DNA from: Chitinophaga nivalis
Lineage (GTDB): Bacteria; Bacteroidota; Bacteroidia; Chitinophagales; Chitinophagaceae
Assembly (NCBI RefSeq): GCF_025989125.1
Contig: NZ_JAPDNR010000001.1
Location: 1,656,301-1,720,300, forward strand
Length of the DNA stretch: 64,000 nucleotides
Direction: 5' to 3'
Part shown: in pieces, positions 1 to 8,438 of the stretch
How the letters are laid out: each line of letters opens with the position of its first letter
How positions within the stretch are numbered: position 1 is the stretch's first letter
Translations under genes and position numbers: made by a program
Notes under the pieces: generated by a model
Database searches by the model: none
Told to the model about the DNA's origin: nothing
What the model saw: only the letters and a program-made list of their open reading frames with translations

Positions 1-1
1 A

Positions 2-775
2 ACAGCTGGTCACGAGGTGTTGTCGGATGATTTCAGCATCCGGTTCGAAAATGTTTCTTTCAGTTATGATGGGAAGCGGAATGTGCTGGAGCGTGTAAAT
101 TTCACCGTGCCACAAGGTACTATTACTGCGCTGGTGGGACCATCCGGTTCAGGTAAGTCTACTGCTGCCCAGTTGGTAGCCCGCTTCTGGGATGTACAGG
201 AGGGACACATTTTTATTGGGCAGCAGGATATCCGCAAAGTAGCGCCGGAAGAGCTGATGCGGCAGGTGTCTTTTGTTTTTCAGGATAACTTTATGTTTCA
301 TCAGAGCCTGTACGAAAATATCCGGATGGGCATGGATAAAACAGCAGCAGAAATTGTTGCTGCCGCAAAGGCGGCGCAGTGCCACGACTTCATCAGCAAG
401 CTTCCGCAGGGATATGAGACTTTTTATGGTAGCAAAGGCGTACACCTCAGCGGAGGAGAACAACAACGGATACAGCTGGCCAGAGCGATCCTGAAAGATG
501 CCCCCGTGCTGGTGCTGGATGAAGCAACCGCCTTCAGTGATCCGGAGAATGAGCAGCTGATTCAGCAGGCTTTCAATAAACTGATCAGTAATAAAACCGT
601 CATCATTATTGCGCATCGTCTCAGCACCATTACCAGCTGTGATCAGATTGTGGTGATGAAAGGCGGACAGGTGGTAGGCAGTGATCAGCATACACAGCTA
701 CTGGAAAGCTGTGAACTGTATGCCAATATGTGGAATGCCCATACCCGGGCCAAAAACTTTGCCATCACGGCATAG
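2..775 (+). CDS. ABC exporter, C-terminal ATPase part (left-truncated)
   Basis: The reading frame is open to the left edge, so this is the 3' part of a longer gene. What remains is a complete ABC nucleotide-binding domain: Walker A GPSGSGKST, signature LSGGEQQR, Walker B VLVLDEATA and H-loop IIAHRLSTI. The D-loop region reads FSDPENE, a form I associate with the IrtA/IrtB and YbtP/YbtQ group of fused permease-ATPase exporters linked to siderophores. The membrane domain would lie upstream, outside the window. The next gene begins 47 bases downstream and encodes a second exporter half of the same type, so the two probably form a heterodimer in the inner membrane. The substrate is an inference from family resemblance only. 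Confidence 0.9.
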   Translation, partial: TAGHEVLSDDFSIRFENVSFSYDGKRNVLERVNFTVPQGTITALVGPSGSGKSTAAQLVARFWDVQEGHIFIGQQDIRKVAPEELMRQVSFVFQDNFMFHQSLYENIRMGMDKTAAEIVAAAKAAQCHDFISKLPQGYETFYGSKGVHLSGGEQQRIQLARAILKDAPVLVLDEATAFSDPENEQLIQQAFNKLISNKTVIIIAHRLSTITSCDQIVVMKGGQVVGSDQHTQLLESCELYANMWNAHTRAKNFAITA

Positions 776-822
776 ACAGCAACGGCAATTTATATCAGAC
801 AACTTTAGTAACAATCGCAACA

Positions 823-2598
823 ATGATCAGCAATCTTTTTTATACTTTTAAAACAGCGCCTGCACTGGTAAGAAAGAGCCTTCTTTCAGAGCTGCTGCAT
901 GGCTTGCTGGTAGCAGTACCTACTGGTTTCCTGCTACTGATTATACAGGAACTTTTTTCCGGGAATCCGGTTGCACAACGGATATGGTTATACGTTATTA
1001 TTATGGTGGTGCTGTTGGGCGTACAATTATGGCTGGCCGCCAAAACGATGATAGGTACCAACGTCATGGCTTATACGTTGTCTACCAACCTGCGCATCAA
1101 ACTGGGAGATCATCTGCAACGTTTGTCCATGGGTACTTTCAAACAACGGGACCCAGGGGATCTGGCTGCAGTCGTATTACAGGATGTCGCCAACTTTGAA
1201 ATGATATTTGCGCACACCATTGGTAATATTGCCGGTGCTGTATTTGCCACACTGATTATCTCCGTATTCCTGTTTATCACCGACTGGCGGTTGGCATTGG
1301 TGCTGTTATGCGCTTTGCCGCTTAGCTGGGTGATGATTCGCATATCCAATTACCTGATCGTACAACAAGGGAGTAAACATGTGGCGGCACGGAATGAAAC
1401 GAGTGCCCGTTTCCTGGAATATGTACAGGGAATCCGTCATATCAAATCCTTTGGTATGACCGGCAAACGGTTTACCAGTCTGGAAACGGCCCTGAATGAT
1501 TTTCGCCGGGCCAGTATCCGTACAGAGGCCATCCCGGGTCCTTTCGTACTGGTAGCAGGATTGGCACTGGAAGTTTTTTTTCTGCTGATGATATACCTGG
1601 CGGTTACCTTCCTGACCAATGGCAGCCTGACGCCTGCAGCAGTGATTACCTTTCTGATTGTAGGCTACCGTTTATATGAGCCTATCAAAATAGTGCTGGT
1701 AGATTATGTGATTCTGCGTTACATGAATATCAGCCTGGATCGGGTGATTGAAGTGTTGCGTACGCCGGAGCAGTCTGCCGGTAAAGGATATGTGCCTGCC
1801 GGTTTCAATATCAGCTTTGAGCAGGTGACCTTTGGTTACCAGGATGATAAAGCGGTATTACAAAATGTATCCTTTGAAGTGCCGGAAAGAAGTATGCTAG
1901 CGCTGGTAGGGCCTTCCGGTTCCGGTAAAACCACTATCACCGCATTGATGGCGCGCTTCTGGGATGTGCAGTCCGGCAGCGTGAAAATAGGTGGTACGGA
2001 TGTGAAAGAGATGGATCCTTCCCGGGTGTATAGCCTTATCAGTGAAGTATTCCAGGATGTATACCTGTTTGATGATACGATTTACAACAACATCAGATTT
2101 GGCAGAATGGATGCTACCGATGAAGAAGTGAGGGATGCCGCTGCCCGTGCCATGGTTCTGGATTTTGCATGGGATCTGCCGGAAGGCCTGCATGCCCGTA
2201 CCGGTGAAGGGGGCAACAAACTCTCCGGTGGTCAAAAACAACGGATCAGTATTGCCCGCGCCCTGCTTAAGAATGCGCCTATTGTATTGCTGGATGAAGC
2301 CACTGCTTCGCTGGATCCTGAAAATGAGATCTACATTCAGCAGGCCATTCGGGAGCTGGTAAAAGACAAAACAGTAGTAGTGGTGGCGCATAAGCTGGCC
2401 ACCATCAGACACGCGGAGCAAATATTGGTATTACAGGAAGGCTGTATTGCGGAAACAGGTACGCATACACAGCTCATGGAAAAGAAAGGACTGTATCATC
2501 ATCTATGGGAAATACAACAACAAAGCGGTGGCTGGAAAATTACCGGTAACCGCTCTGCGGTTGTATCTGTTCATGATACGGTGCCCATCGTAAAATAA
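823..2598 (+). CDS. ABC exporter, fused permease-ATPase (siderophore-exporter-like)
   Basis: A 591-residue half-transporter: about six membrane segments in residues 20-320, then an ATPase domain with Walker A GPSGSGKTT near residue 365, LSGGQ near 467, LLDEATASLDPENE near 488 and H-loop VVAHKLATI. The start at 823 (MISNLFYTF) is preferred because the frame upstream of it overlaps the previous gene's end and reads as non-protein-like sequence. It directly follows the truncated exporter gene, so the products are probable partners in one heterodimeric pump. The D-loop differs between the halves (FSDPENE against SLDPENE), which fits a heterodimer. The family includes exporters for siderophores and peptides; a siderophore or NRPS cluster to the left would settle the role. 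It converges on the hxlR-type gene with only 3 bases between stops and no visible terminator. Confidence 0.92.
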   Translation: MISNLFYTFKTAPALVRKSLLSELLHGLLVAVPTGFLLLIIQELFSGNPVAQRIWLYVIIMVVLLGVQLWLAAKTMIGTNVMAYTLSTNLRIKLGDHLQRLSMGTFKQRDPGDLAAVVLQDVANFEMIFAHTIGNIAGAVFATLIISVFLFITDWRLALVLLCALPLSWVMIRISNYLIVQQGSKHVAARNETSARFLEYVQGIRHIKSFGMTGKRFTSLETALNDFRRASIRTEAIPGPFVLVAGLALEVFFLLMIYLAVTFLTNGSLTPAAVITFLIVGYRLYEPIKIVLVDYVILRYMNISLDRVIEVLRTPEQSAGKGYVPAGFNISFEQVTFGYQDDKAVLQNVSFEVPERSMLALVGPSGSGKTTITALMARFWDVQSGSVKIGGTDVKEMDPSRVYSLISEVFQDVYLFDDTIYNNIRFGRMDATDEEVRDAAARAMVLDFAWDLPEGLHARTGEGGNKLSGGQKQRISIARALLKNAPIVLLDEATASLDPENEIYIQQAIRELVKDKTVVVVAHKLATIRHAEQILVLQEGCIAETGTHTQLMEKKGLYHHLWEIQQQSGGWKITGNRSAVVSVHDTVPIVK

Positions 2599-2601
2599 AT
2601 G

Positions 2602-2958
2602 TCAGGGTCTGGGGGGATGCTGGATACCTGCGTCCTTCATCAGCTCCAGACCATATTGCATAATTCGCTCAATCACAGGTATTGCCTGCTGGCCTTTTTC
2701 GGTAATCCGGTATTCTACTTTCGGCGGTACTACCGGATAGGCCGTACGGGTAATAAAGCCTTTCTCTTCCAGCTCCTTCAGCTGCGTGGTCAGCATCTTA
2801 TGGGTGATATGCGGAATATCATTTTTCAGCTCGCCATACCTTAACACATTCGTCCGGAGCCGCCACAGGATGGGCATCTTCCAGGTGCCACCAATATGGT
2901 TTAGCGCAAATTCAATTGGCGTATAAAAAAGTTTGTTATCGTAAATAAACTCAGGCAT
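2602..2958 (-). CDS. HxlR-family winged-helix transcriptional regulator
   Basis: A 118-residue protein with the HxlR core: PIEFALNHIGGTWKMPILWRL, then RYGELKNDIPHITHKMLTTQL and the wing ending in EYRITEKGQQ. HxlR proteins are small dimeric regulators, often repressors, that respond to electrophiles, redox state or drugs. The start at 2958 (MPEFIYDNK) is chosen because the 28 codons before it run across the intergenic region and an inverted repeat that is more likely an operator. It is transcribed away from the MFS pump gene at 3087, so it probably controls that pump and itself. There is one Cys-free HTH domain and no extra domain. Confidence 0.9.
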   Translation of the reverse strand: MPEFIYDNKLFYTPIEFALNHIGGTWKMPILWRLRTNVLRYGELKNDIPHITHKMLTTQLKELEEKGFITRTAYPVVPPKVEYRITEKGQQAIPVIERIMQYGLELMKDAGIQHPPRP

Positions 2959-3001
2959 GGTTATAAGCGTTAGGTTCCGTTCAATACTTTCTAAAAGGTG
3001 A

Positions 3002-3027
3002 GTATCATACATAAAAGTGTATGATAC
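3002..3027. promoter_or_regulatory. Palindromic operator candidate between hxlR-type gene and MFS pump
   Basis: A perfect inverted repeat, GTATCATAC and GTATGATAC, with 8 bases between the 9-base arms. It lies 44 bases before the regulator start and 60 bases before the pump start. A further partial half-site GTATG follows at 3031. Dimeric HxlR proteins bind such palindromes, so this is the natural autoregulatory site. Binding is inferred. Confidence 0.6.
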
Positions 3028-3086
3028 AAAGTATGCGTGCATTTCCTACAAATTTGCACAAAAAAAATCAGCAAACAGGAAGAATT

Positions 3087-4232
3087 ATGAAACGCATACT
3101 TTATGTACTTGCGCTGGGAATATTTGGAATTGCCACCACAGAATTTGGTGTCATCGGTATCTTACCGCAGATAGCCACAGCTTTTAATATCACTACGGAT
3201 AAAGCCGGCTGGCTGTTAAGTGCGTTTGCACTGATCATCGCCGTCAGCGGTCCTTTTGTAACCTTGTTTTTTTCTTCCTGGAACAGGAAACAGTCGATGA
3301 TACTTGTTTTGGCTGTCTTCACAGGCGGTAATATTATTGCTGCCTTATCCACCAGTTTTCCGATGTTGTTAATTGCCCGGATGTTGCCGGCATTTATGCA
3401 TCCGGTATACTGGTCAAACGGGCTTACCATGGCGGCCAACTCCGTGCCGGAAGCGGAATCGCCGAAGGCGGTGAGTATTGTATTCGGTGGCTTTACCATT
3501 GCCAGTGTGCTGGGTGTACCGCTGGCCACCTGGATGGCAGACCTGTTTAGCTGGCAGGCATCCTTTCTTTTATGTGCCGTTGTTAACGGAATCTCTTTTC
3601 TCGGATTATTATTGTTTTTGCCGGATATGCCAGGCGTAAAAACCAGTTTCGGTACACAGTTGCAGGTACTGCGTAAGCCGGCCCTGTGGGTGAGTCTGGG
3701 GCTGGCCTGTCTGATCGTGGCTGCCATGTATGCCAGCTATGGTTATATGGCAGTATATCTGCGGGAAGTAACGAGGATGAACGGCGCACAGATCAGTATG
3801 ATGCTGCTGGTATTCGGTATTACCGGCGTAGCCGGCAACTGGCTGGCAGGAAAACTGTTGAGCAGGAGCCGGCTTTATACGACGATGGGTTTTATTGGGT
3901 TGTTACTGTTAACACATGTGTTGCTGTATTTTGCCGGGATATATATGGTGCCGATGATCGTCATGGTTTGTTTATGGGGGTTTATCCATACCGGCGGATT
4001 TCTGATCAGTAATATCAATGTCACTACCATGGCGCCGGAAGCACCGGAGCTGGTGAATAGTATCTTCACTTCCTGTGGCAACCTGGCGGTAACGATTGGC
4101 GCTACTGTTGGTGGTGTAACTATTGCTCACGCCGGGGTACATCAGATTATGTGGACGAGTGTTGTATTGTTATTATTGTCTTTAGTGGTGGTATGTGCCG
4201 CTAATTATAAAAGACTGGCCCGGATGGTGTAA
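3087..4232 (+). CDS. MFS efflux transporter, AraJ/sugar-efflux-like
   Basis: A 381-residue, 12-segment major facilitator protein of the short DHA1/AraJ type. The first segment reads LYVLALGIFGIATTEFGVIG, with the typical TTEFGVIGILPQIA signature; the loop between segments 2 and 3 (FFSSWNRKQSM) holds the family's basic motif in weak form. The start at 3087 (MKRILYVLA) is taken because the ORF upstream lies over the operator region. It is divergent from the HxlR regulator, a common drug-efflux arrangement. The substrate cannot be told from sequence. Confidence 0.9.
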   Translation: MKRILYVLALGIFGIATTEFGVIGILPQIATAFNITTDKAGWLLSAFALIIAVSGPFVTLFFSSWNRKQSMILVLAVFTGGNIIAALSTSFPMLLIARMLPAFMHPVYWSNGLTMAANSVPEAESPKAVSIVFGGFTIASVLGVPLATWMADLFSWQASFLLCAVVNGISFLGLLLFLPDMPGVKTSFGTQLQVLRKPALWVSLGLACLIVAAMYASYGYMAVYLREVTRMNGAQISMMLLVFGITGVAGNWLAGKLLSRSRLYTTMGFIGLLLLTHVLLYFAGIYMVPMIVMVCLWGFIHTGGFLISNINVTTMAPEAPELVNSIFTSCGNLAVTIGATVGGVTIAHAGVHQIMWTSVVLLLLSLVVVCAANYKRLARMV

Positions 4233-4298
4233 TACAACGAAGCCGGTATTACTGAATTTTTTTGTGACTACCAGGTTTTGCCGGTGATTTGATTTTTA

Positions 4299-4306
4299 TA
4301 ACTTTG
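4299..4306 (+). promoter_or_regulatory. Bacteroidota -7 promoter box (TAACTTTG) for AraC gene
   Basis: TAACTTTG fits the TAnnTTTG -7 consensus, with a TTG 18 bases upstream at 4278-4280 as a -33 candidate. The box ends only 4 bases before the ATG at 4311, so the message would have almost no leader. Confidence 0.5.
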
Positions 4307-4310
4307 ATAC

Positions 4311-5201
4311 ATGCGGAAAAATTTAAGCGTAGCAGAATTTTACTCTTGTCATTCGAAGTATTTGCCGGATAATATCCGGAAAGAAGTAGGACATTTTAAT
4401 GTATTTAAAGTGTCGGATATGCAATCGCGGTGCTCTTCTTTCGGCCGCAAGGAATTTTATACCATCATCCTGGTAAAAGGCCGGTGTAAATACCATTATG
4501 CCGAGCAGACGGTTACTGTGGAAGATAATACCCTGGTATTTTGCACACCCGATGTGCCTTATGAGCTGGAACCTGTTACCATGAAGAAATCCGGTATGTT
4601 ATGCATTTTTACGGCTGATTTCTTTTCCCGCTACGGTGGTATTCAGCTGCAGGAATATCCCGTTTTCAGTGCCGGCGCCCAATCATTTTATAAACTCACG
4701 CCGGCGCGGCAACAGGAAGTGGTTCGCATTTTTCATAAGATGTTTGCCGAAATCAGTACTGATTACCTATACAAGTATGATGTATTGAGAAACTGTGTGC
4801 TGGACCTGGTACATGAGGCATCGAAGCTGCAGCCGGAGGTTAGCTTACTGCAGCATTCCAACGCCGCTGCCCGTATTGCCGCCATGTTTACAGAATTGCT
4901 GGAGCGGCAGTTTCCGGTGGCATCGCTATCGCAACAGATAGCCCTGCGTACCCCCGGCGACTTTGCGGAGGCTTTATCTATACATGTTAATCATCTCAAC
5001 AAAGCATTAAAGGAAATTACTGGGAAAACCACTTCGGCGCTGATTGCCGAAAGAATCATACAGGAAGCCCGGTTATTGCTGAAGCGTACCCAATGGAATG
5101 TATCAGAAATAGCCAATTGCCTGGGATTTGAAGAGCTGCCTCACTTCATTCATTTCTTTCGTAAAAATGTACAGATGACGCCTGCCGCCTATCGTAAGTA
5201 A
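4311..5201 (+). CDS. AraC-family transcriptional regulator
   Basis: A 296-residue protein with a cupin-like sensor half (residues about 30-150, including FYTIILVKGRCKYHY and DNTLVFCTPDVPYEL) and a C-terminal pair of AraC helix-turn-helix motifs (VNHLNKALKEITGKTTSALIAERI and WNVSEIANCLGFEELPHFIHFFRKN). It is followed 93 bases later, on the same strand, by an SDR gene that has its own -7 box and is its most likely target. The start ATG sits 4 bases after a good -7 box; if that promoter is real the message is leaderless, otherwise translation starts further in. Confidence 0.88.
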   Translation: MRKNLSVAEFYSCHSKYLPDNIRKEVGHFNVFKVSDMQSRCSSFGRKEFYTIILVKGRCKYHYAEQTVTVEDNTLVFCTPDVPYELEPVTMKKSGMLCIFTADFFSRYGGIQLQEYPVFSAGAQSFYKLTPARQQEVVRIFHKMFAEISTDYLYKYDVLRNCVLDLVHEASKLQPEVSLLQHSNAAARIAAMFTELLERQFPVASLSQQIALRTPGDFAEALSIHVNHLNKALKEITGKTTSALIAERIIQEARLLLKRTQWNVSEIANCLGFEELPHFIHFFRKNVQMTPAAYRK

Positions 5202-5262
5202 ATGGATTGATTTTTACAACTATTGCTTTGCTTTTTACATCGGTAGATTGGAGGACGGTAAA

Positions 5263-5270
5263 TATCTTTG
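5263..5270 (+). promoter_or_regulatory. -7 promoter box (TATCTTTG) for SDR gene
   Basis: TATCTTTG matches the TAnnTTTG consensus and lies 24 bases before the ATG at 5295. No well-spaced -33 TTG was found, which may mean the gene needs an activator such as the AraC protein encoded upstream. Confidence 0.45.
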
Positions 5271-5294
5271 CACTATCAAAAACATATTTCAAAG

Positions 5295-5939
5295 ATGGCA
5301 AAATCAATCATCATCGTAGGAGCAGGTGCAGGGCAGGGATTGGCCCTGGCAGAGCGTTTTGGTCGCGAAGGATTTCAGATAGGATTTATTAACCGCGATG
5401 CAGAAAAGGCTGCTGCCTTATTGCAGCAGCTGACCGCAAAAGGTATTACTGCCTATACCCACTCCGCCGATGTAACCCGGCCGGAAGCCCTGGAGCAGGC
5501 CATACAGGCGCTGAAAACAAAATTGGGAGATATACATGTATTGTTATACAATGCGGCGCATATCCGGCAGCAGGACATCCTGGAAACAACGCCGGATAAC
5601 CTGATCGCCGACTTTAAAGTAAATGTAGCCGCTGCTTTACAAAGTACCCAGCTGGTGTTTGAGGAACTGCAAAAGCATAAAGGGGCTATCCTGTTTTCCG
5701 GCGGCGGATTAGCGATTGAACCGAAAGCAGCTTATGGTTCTTTGTCTATTGGCAAGGCAGGCATCCGTAGCCTGGCATTGCAACTGCATGACCGGCTGAA
5801 AGCAGCCGATGTATTTGTAGGTACGCTATCTGTCACCGCTCATATTACGCCGGAAAGTACGACCCACTCACCTGCTATTCTAGCGGATATTTTCTGGCAG
5901 TTGTATCAGGACCGGAAGGAAGTGGAAATTGTGCATTAA
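5295..5939 (+). CDS. Short-chain dehydrogenase/reductase (SDR)
   Basis: A 214-residue Rossmann protein. The cofactor motif reads IIIVGAGAGQGLALAERFG (residues about 4-22), followed by NAA (YNAAH) and a catalytic-type YGSLSIGKAG in which Tyr and Lys are spaced Y-x6-K rather than the usual Y-x3-K. That spacing is unusual and the enzyme may have weak or altered chemistry. The start at 5295 (MAKSIIIVG) follows a -7 box by 24 bases. It lies downstream of the AraC regulator and ends at a two-way terminator shared with the thiolase gene. The substrate is unknown. Confidence 0.85.
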   Translation: MAKSIIIVGAGAGQGLALAERFGREGFQIGFINRDAEKAAALLQQLTAKGITAYTHSADVTRPEALEQAIQALKTKLGDIHVLLYNAAHIRQQDILETTPDNLIADFKVNVAAALQSTQLVFEELQKHKGAILFSGGGLAIEPKAAYGSLSIGKAGIRSLALQLHDRLKAADVFVGTLSVTAHITPESTTHSPAILADIFWQLYQDRKEVEIVH

Positions 5940-5955
5940 GCATGGAAGTGCGCAT

Positions 5956-5989
5956 AAAAAAAGAGAAGCTTTGCGGCTTCTCTTTTTTT
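5956..5989. terminator. Bidirectional intrinsic terminator, SDR/thiolase
   Basis: Stem of GAGAAGC with GCTTCTC, extended by A and T runs on either side, and a short loop. It sits between two convergent genes and gives a U-tract on both strands. Confidence 0.8.
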
Positions 5990-6006
5990 ATATAGCTATG
6001 TTGTAG

Positions 6007-7185
6007 TTAGTTGATGTTTTCTATGATGCCGGCAATTCCTTGTCCACCACCGATACAGGCGGTAACGATGCCGTATTTTTTGTTTAACCGTTTCATATCG
6101 CCCAGGATCTGTACGGTGAGTTTGGCGCCGGTGCATCCCAATGGATGTCCGAGGGCAATGGCACCGCCGTTGATATTCACGATATCCGGATTGATACCCA
6201 GTTCACGGATAACCGCAAGCGACTGGGAGGCGAAGGCTTCGTTTAATTCTACGAGATCAATGTCCTGTAAGGATTTACCGGCTTGTTGCAACGCTTTGGG
6301 AACAGCGGCAACCGGGCCGATACCCATAATCTTTGGATCTACGCCTGCAGTAGAGCAGCTTACCAAACGGCCGATAGGTTTCAACCCCAGTTCATTGACC
6401 ATCTTTTCACTCATCACTACCACGAAGGCGGCGCCATCGGAAGTCTGGGAAGAGTTACCTGCCGTCACAGAACCGCCGGCAGCAAATACAGGTTTTAATT
6501 TACCCAGGGCTTCCACGGAAGTATCTGCACGTGGTCCTTCATCGGTGTCAACGATATAGGTACGTTTTTGTTTTTTACCTTTTGGATCCAGGTATACTTC
6601 TTCCACATTGATGGGGAGTATACCTGATTTGAAATGGCCCTGTTGAATAGCTGCCAATGCTTTCTGGTGAGATTTATAAGAGAACTCATCCTGGTCCTGG
6701 CGGCTTACTTTATATTGATTAGCCACTGCTTCAGCGGTGAGTCCCATGCCTAAATAAAAGTCGGGGGTGGTACTGGCTACGGAATAGTTGGGAACTGTTT
6801 TCCAGCCAATGGTGGGTACAAGGCTCATGCTTTCGGTACCACCGGCGATAATGCAATCTGCCATACCGGTGCGGATTTTAGCGGTAGCGATGGCGATGGT
6901 TTCCAGGCCGGAACCGCAATAACGGTTAACGGTAACGCCGGAAGCTTCAATACCTAATGCTCTTGCTGCAATGAGGCGTCCTATCTGTAAGCCCTGTTCT
7001 GCTTCCGGCACGGCATTCCCTACAATAACATCGTCTACCCGTTTAGGGTCGAGTTGTGGTAAGGACTGCATTAAACCGGTGATGACATCTACGGCCAGGT
7101 CGTCGGGTCTTGAAAATCGGAATCCTCCTCTTTTTGCTTTGCCCACTGCGGTGCGGAATCCAGCTACTATATACGCTTCTTGCAT
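6007..7185 (-). CDS. Acetyl-CoA C-acyltransferase (thiolase)
   Basis: A 392-residue thiolase of usual length. The catalytic residues are visible: Cys90 in NRYCGSGLE, His347 in GHPLGCTG and Cys377 in TACIGGGQG; NEAFA is also present. It catalyses thiolytic cleavage of 3-ketoacyl-CoA, or the reverse condensation, in the cytoplasm. FadA-type beta-oxidation is the likeliest role, though no other beta-oxidation gene is in the window, so biosynthetic acetoacetyl-CoA formation is not excluded. A TAAATTTG -7 box lies 77 bases upstream of the start. Confidence 0.92.
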   Translation of the reverse strand: MQEAYIVAGFRTAVGKAKRGGFRFSRPDDLAVDVITGLMQSLPQLDPKRVDDVIVGNAVPEAEQGLQIGRLIAARALGIEASGVTVNRYCGSGLETIAIATAKIRTGMADCIIAGGTESMSLVPTIGWKTVPNYSVASTTPDFYLGMGLTAEAVANQYKVSRQDQDEFSYKSHQKALAAIQQGHFKSGILPINVEEVYLDPKGKKQKRTYIVDTDEGPRADTSVEALGKLKPVFAAGGSVTAGNSSQTSDGAAFVVVMSEKMVNELGLKPIGRLVSCSTAGVDPKIMGIGPVAAVPKALQQAGKSLQDIDLVELNEAFASQSLAVIRELGINPDIVNINGGAIALGHPLGCTGAKLTVQILGDMKRLNKKYGIVTACIGGGQGIAGIIENIN

Positions 7186-7261
7186 GAGAAAAAATTTTAT
7201 AATGAGCTAACGATTAGATTATCAACTGATTGGATAATTATCCCCTATTTTTCGGTTTTAC

Positions 7262-7269
7262 CAAATTTA
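7262..7269 (-). promoter_or_regulatory. -7 promoter box for thiolase gene
   Basis: Read on the minus strand the bases are TAAATTTG, a match to TAnnTTTG, 77 bases upstream of the thiolase ATG. Candidate -33 CAA/TTG positions exist but the spacing is not ideal. Confidence 0.35.
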
Positions 7270-7304
7270 AATAAATAAAGTACACAAAAGTTCAACAGAA
7301 CCAT

Positions 7305-7312
7305 TAAATTTG
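7305..7312 (+). promoter_or_regulatory. -7 promoter box for tRNA-Lys
   Basis: TAAATTTG on the plus strand ends 25 bases before the first base of the tRNA. It is the only good -7 match in the short region between the thiolase and the tRNA. Confidence 0.45.
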
Positions 7313-7337
7313 ACCTCACGTTTTTTAACGGATTGAT

Positions 7338-7410
<73 letters not shown>

Positions 7411-7420
7411 CAGCCACGAT

Positions 7421-7459
7421 AAAGGATTTCAAAGTTTTTAGCTTTGAGATCCTTTTTTT
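7421..7459 (+). terminator. Intrinsic terminator after tRNA-Lys
   Basis: AAAGGATTTCAAAG pairs with CTTTGAGATCCTTT with one G-T pair, followed by a T run. Confidence 0.8.
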
Positions 7460-7460
7460 A

Positions 7461-7482
7461 TTTGCATACAATTTGCATACAA
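7461..7482. repeat. Perfect 11-bp tandem direct repeat downstream of tRNA-Lys
   Basis: TTTGCATACAA occurs twice without a gap, directly after the tRNA terminator. Such short direct repeats can be integrase arm sites or remnants of an attachment site; no integrase gene is seen nearby, so this is only a suggestion. Confidence 0.5.
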
Positions 7483-7788
7483 AGGGCTTCAAAATCTTGT
7501 ACCTAAACGTTGATTGGTATTGAAGTGTTTCACGGATTTTTAAAACTATTCTTTACTGCTACATTCCCTGCACATCCTACATTATAGGCTATTGTATTAC
7601 TGCTCTTGTCTAATCGTTTATGAACATTTACCTTTTTTATATGTCAGAAAACACTGATAGTTGAAGTGTTTATGATTAAACCCCAACCAGGAATGGTTAG
7701 AGCGTTTGGTTGTATGTCTAAATACGTTCATAATTATTCCCGATTGATTAATTCCTTAACAAGTCCCAATGAATTATCATAACCTAAA
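7483..7788. other. Non-coding AT-rich stretch
   Basis: I see no gene, RNA or clear repeat here. It begins the accessory stretch after tRNA-Lys. Confidence 0.5.
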
Positions 7789-8040
7789 TTATCCCTCAAC
7801 CTTGAAAAACAGGAGAAGTATATCCACGTTACTTTTTATAAAGTAATATGCGATTGATGAGAGAAATATTAATGTAATTATTCCTAATAGATATATTAGT
7901 AACCGGCATAGTGTCTTATATAGATCAATCTGTAACTGTAAATGAGCAGTAATACGTATTTCAGCTTCTTCAACGGCTTTTTTTACCACAAAATGATGTA
8001 TGTCTAGAGGTATTGTAGTTTTCCTATCTATACGGGTCAT
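7789..8040 (-). CDS. Small hypothetical membrane protein
   Basis: An 83-residue protein not recognised as a family. Residues 1-43 are charged and helical (VVKKAVEEAEIRITAHLQLQI); residues 44-72 form one or two hydrophobic segments (LLIYLLGIITLIFLSSIAYYF). The layout suggests a cytoplasmic N-terminus with a C-terminal membrane anchor. Genes of this form occur in mobile elements, but nothing ties it to one. It stands alone with long gaps on both sides. Confidence 0.5.
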   Translation of the reverse strand: MTRIDRKTTIPLDIHHFVVKKAVEEAEIRITAHLQLQIDLYKTLCRLLIYLLGIITLIFLSSIAYYFIKSNVDILLLFFKVEG

Positions 8041-8438
8041 AATCGCTCATTTAAAAAGTTAAACCCGGCTGCCAGGATAGCGATTTTTTGTTGCGTAAAT
8101 CCCACTATGACGGGGTGTCGCAGCAAATGTGCTATGGAAGCAGCGCCCTAATTAACTTTTGGCATGTTGTGGTGAGATTTGGCAGTTGGTGGCTTTGAGG
8201 AAAATTTTTTATATCATATTAGATGTGACGGAGGTCCAGTATTAGGGTTTGTGCTGCCATTAAATGCCTGCCTTCATCTTATCATGTTAGATGCTGAAAT
8301 ACCGAATAATTTATTGGTTTAAAATTTGGCCTTGAATCTCATTATTCTTAAATGAAAAGCGTTAATTTAGAAAACACTATCCAAAGTAATAATCTCATAA
8401 CCATTAATACTTTTTATTAACCCGTAAACCTTTAACCA
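8041..8438. other. Non-coding stretch before 276-aa hypothetical
   Basis: Apart from possible promoter DNA for the gene at 8439, I see no feature here. Confidence 0.4.

Noticed and set aside
1897..2421. 174-codon minus ORF opposite the ABC ATPase domain
   Set aside because: Antisense shadow of the Walker and signature regions.
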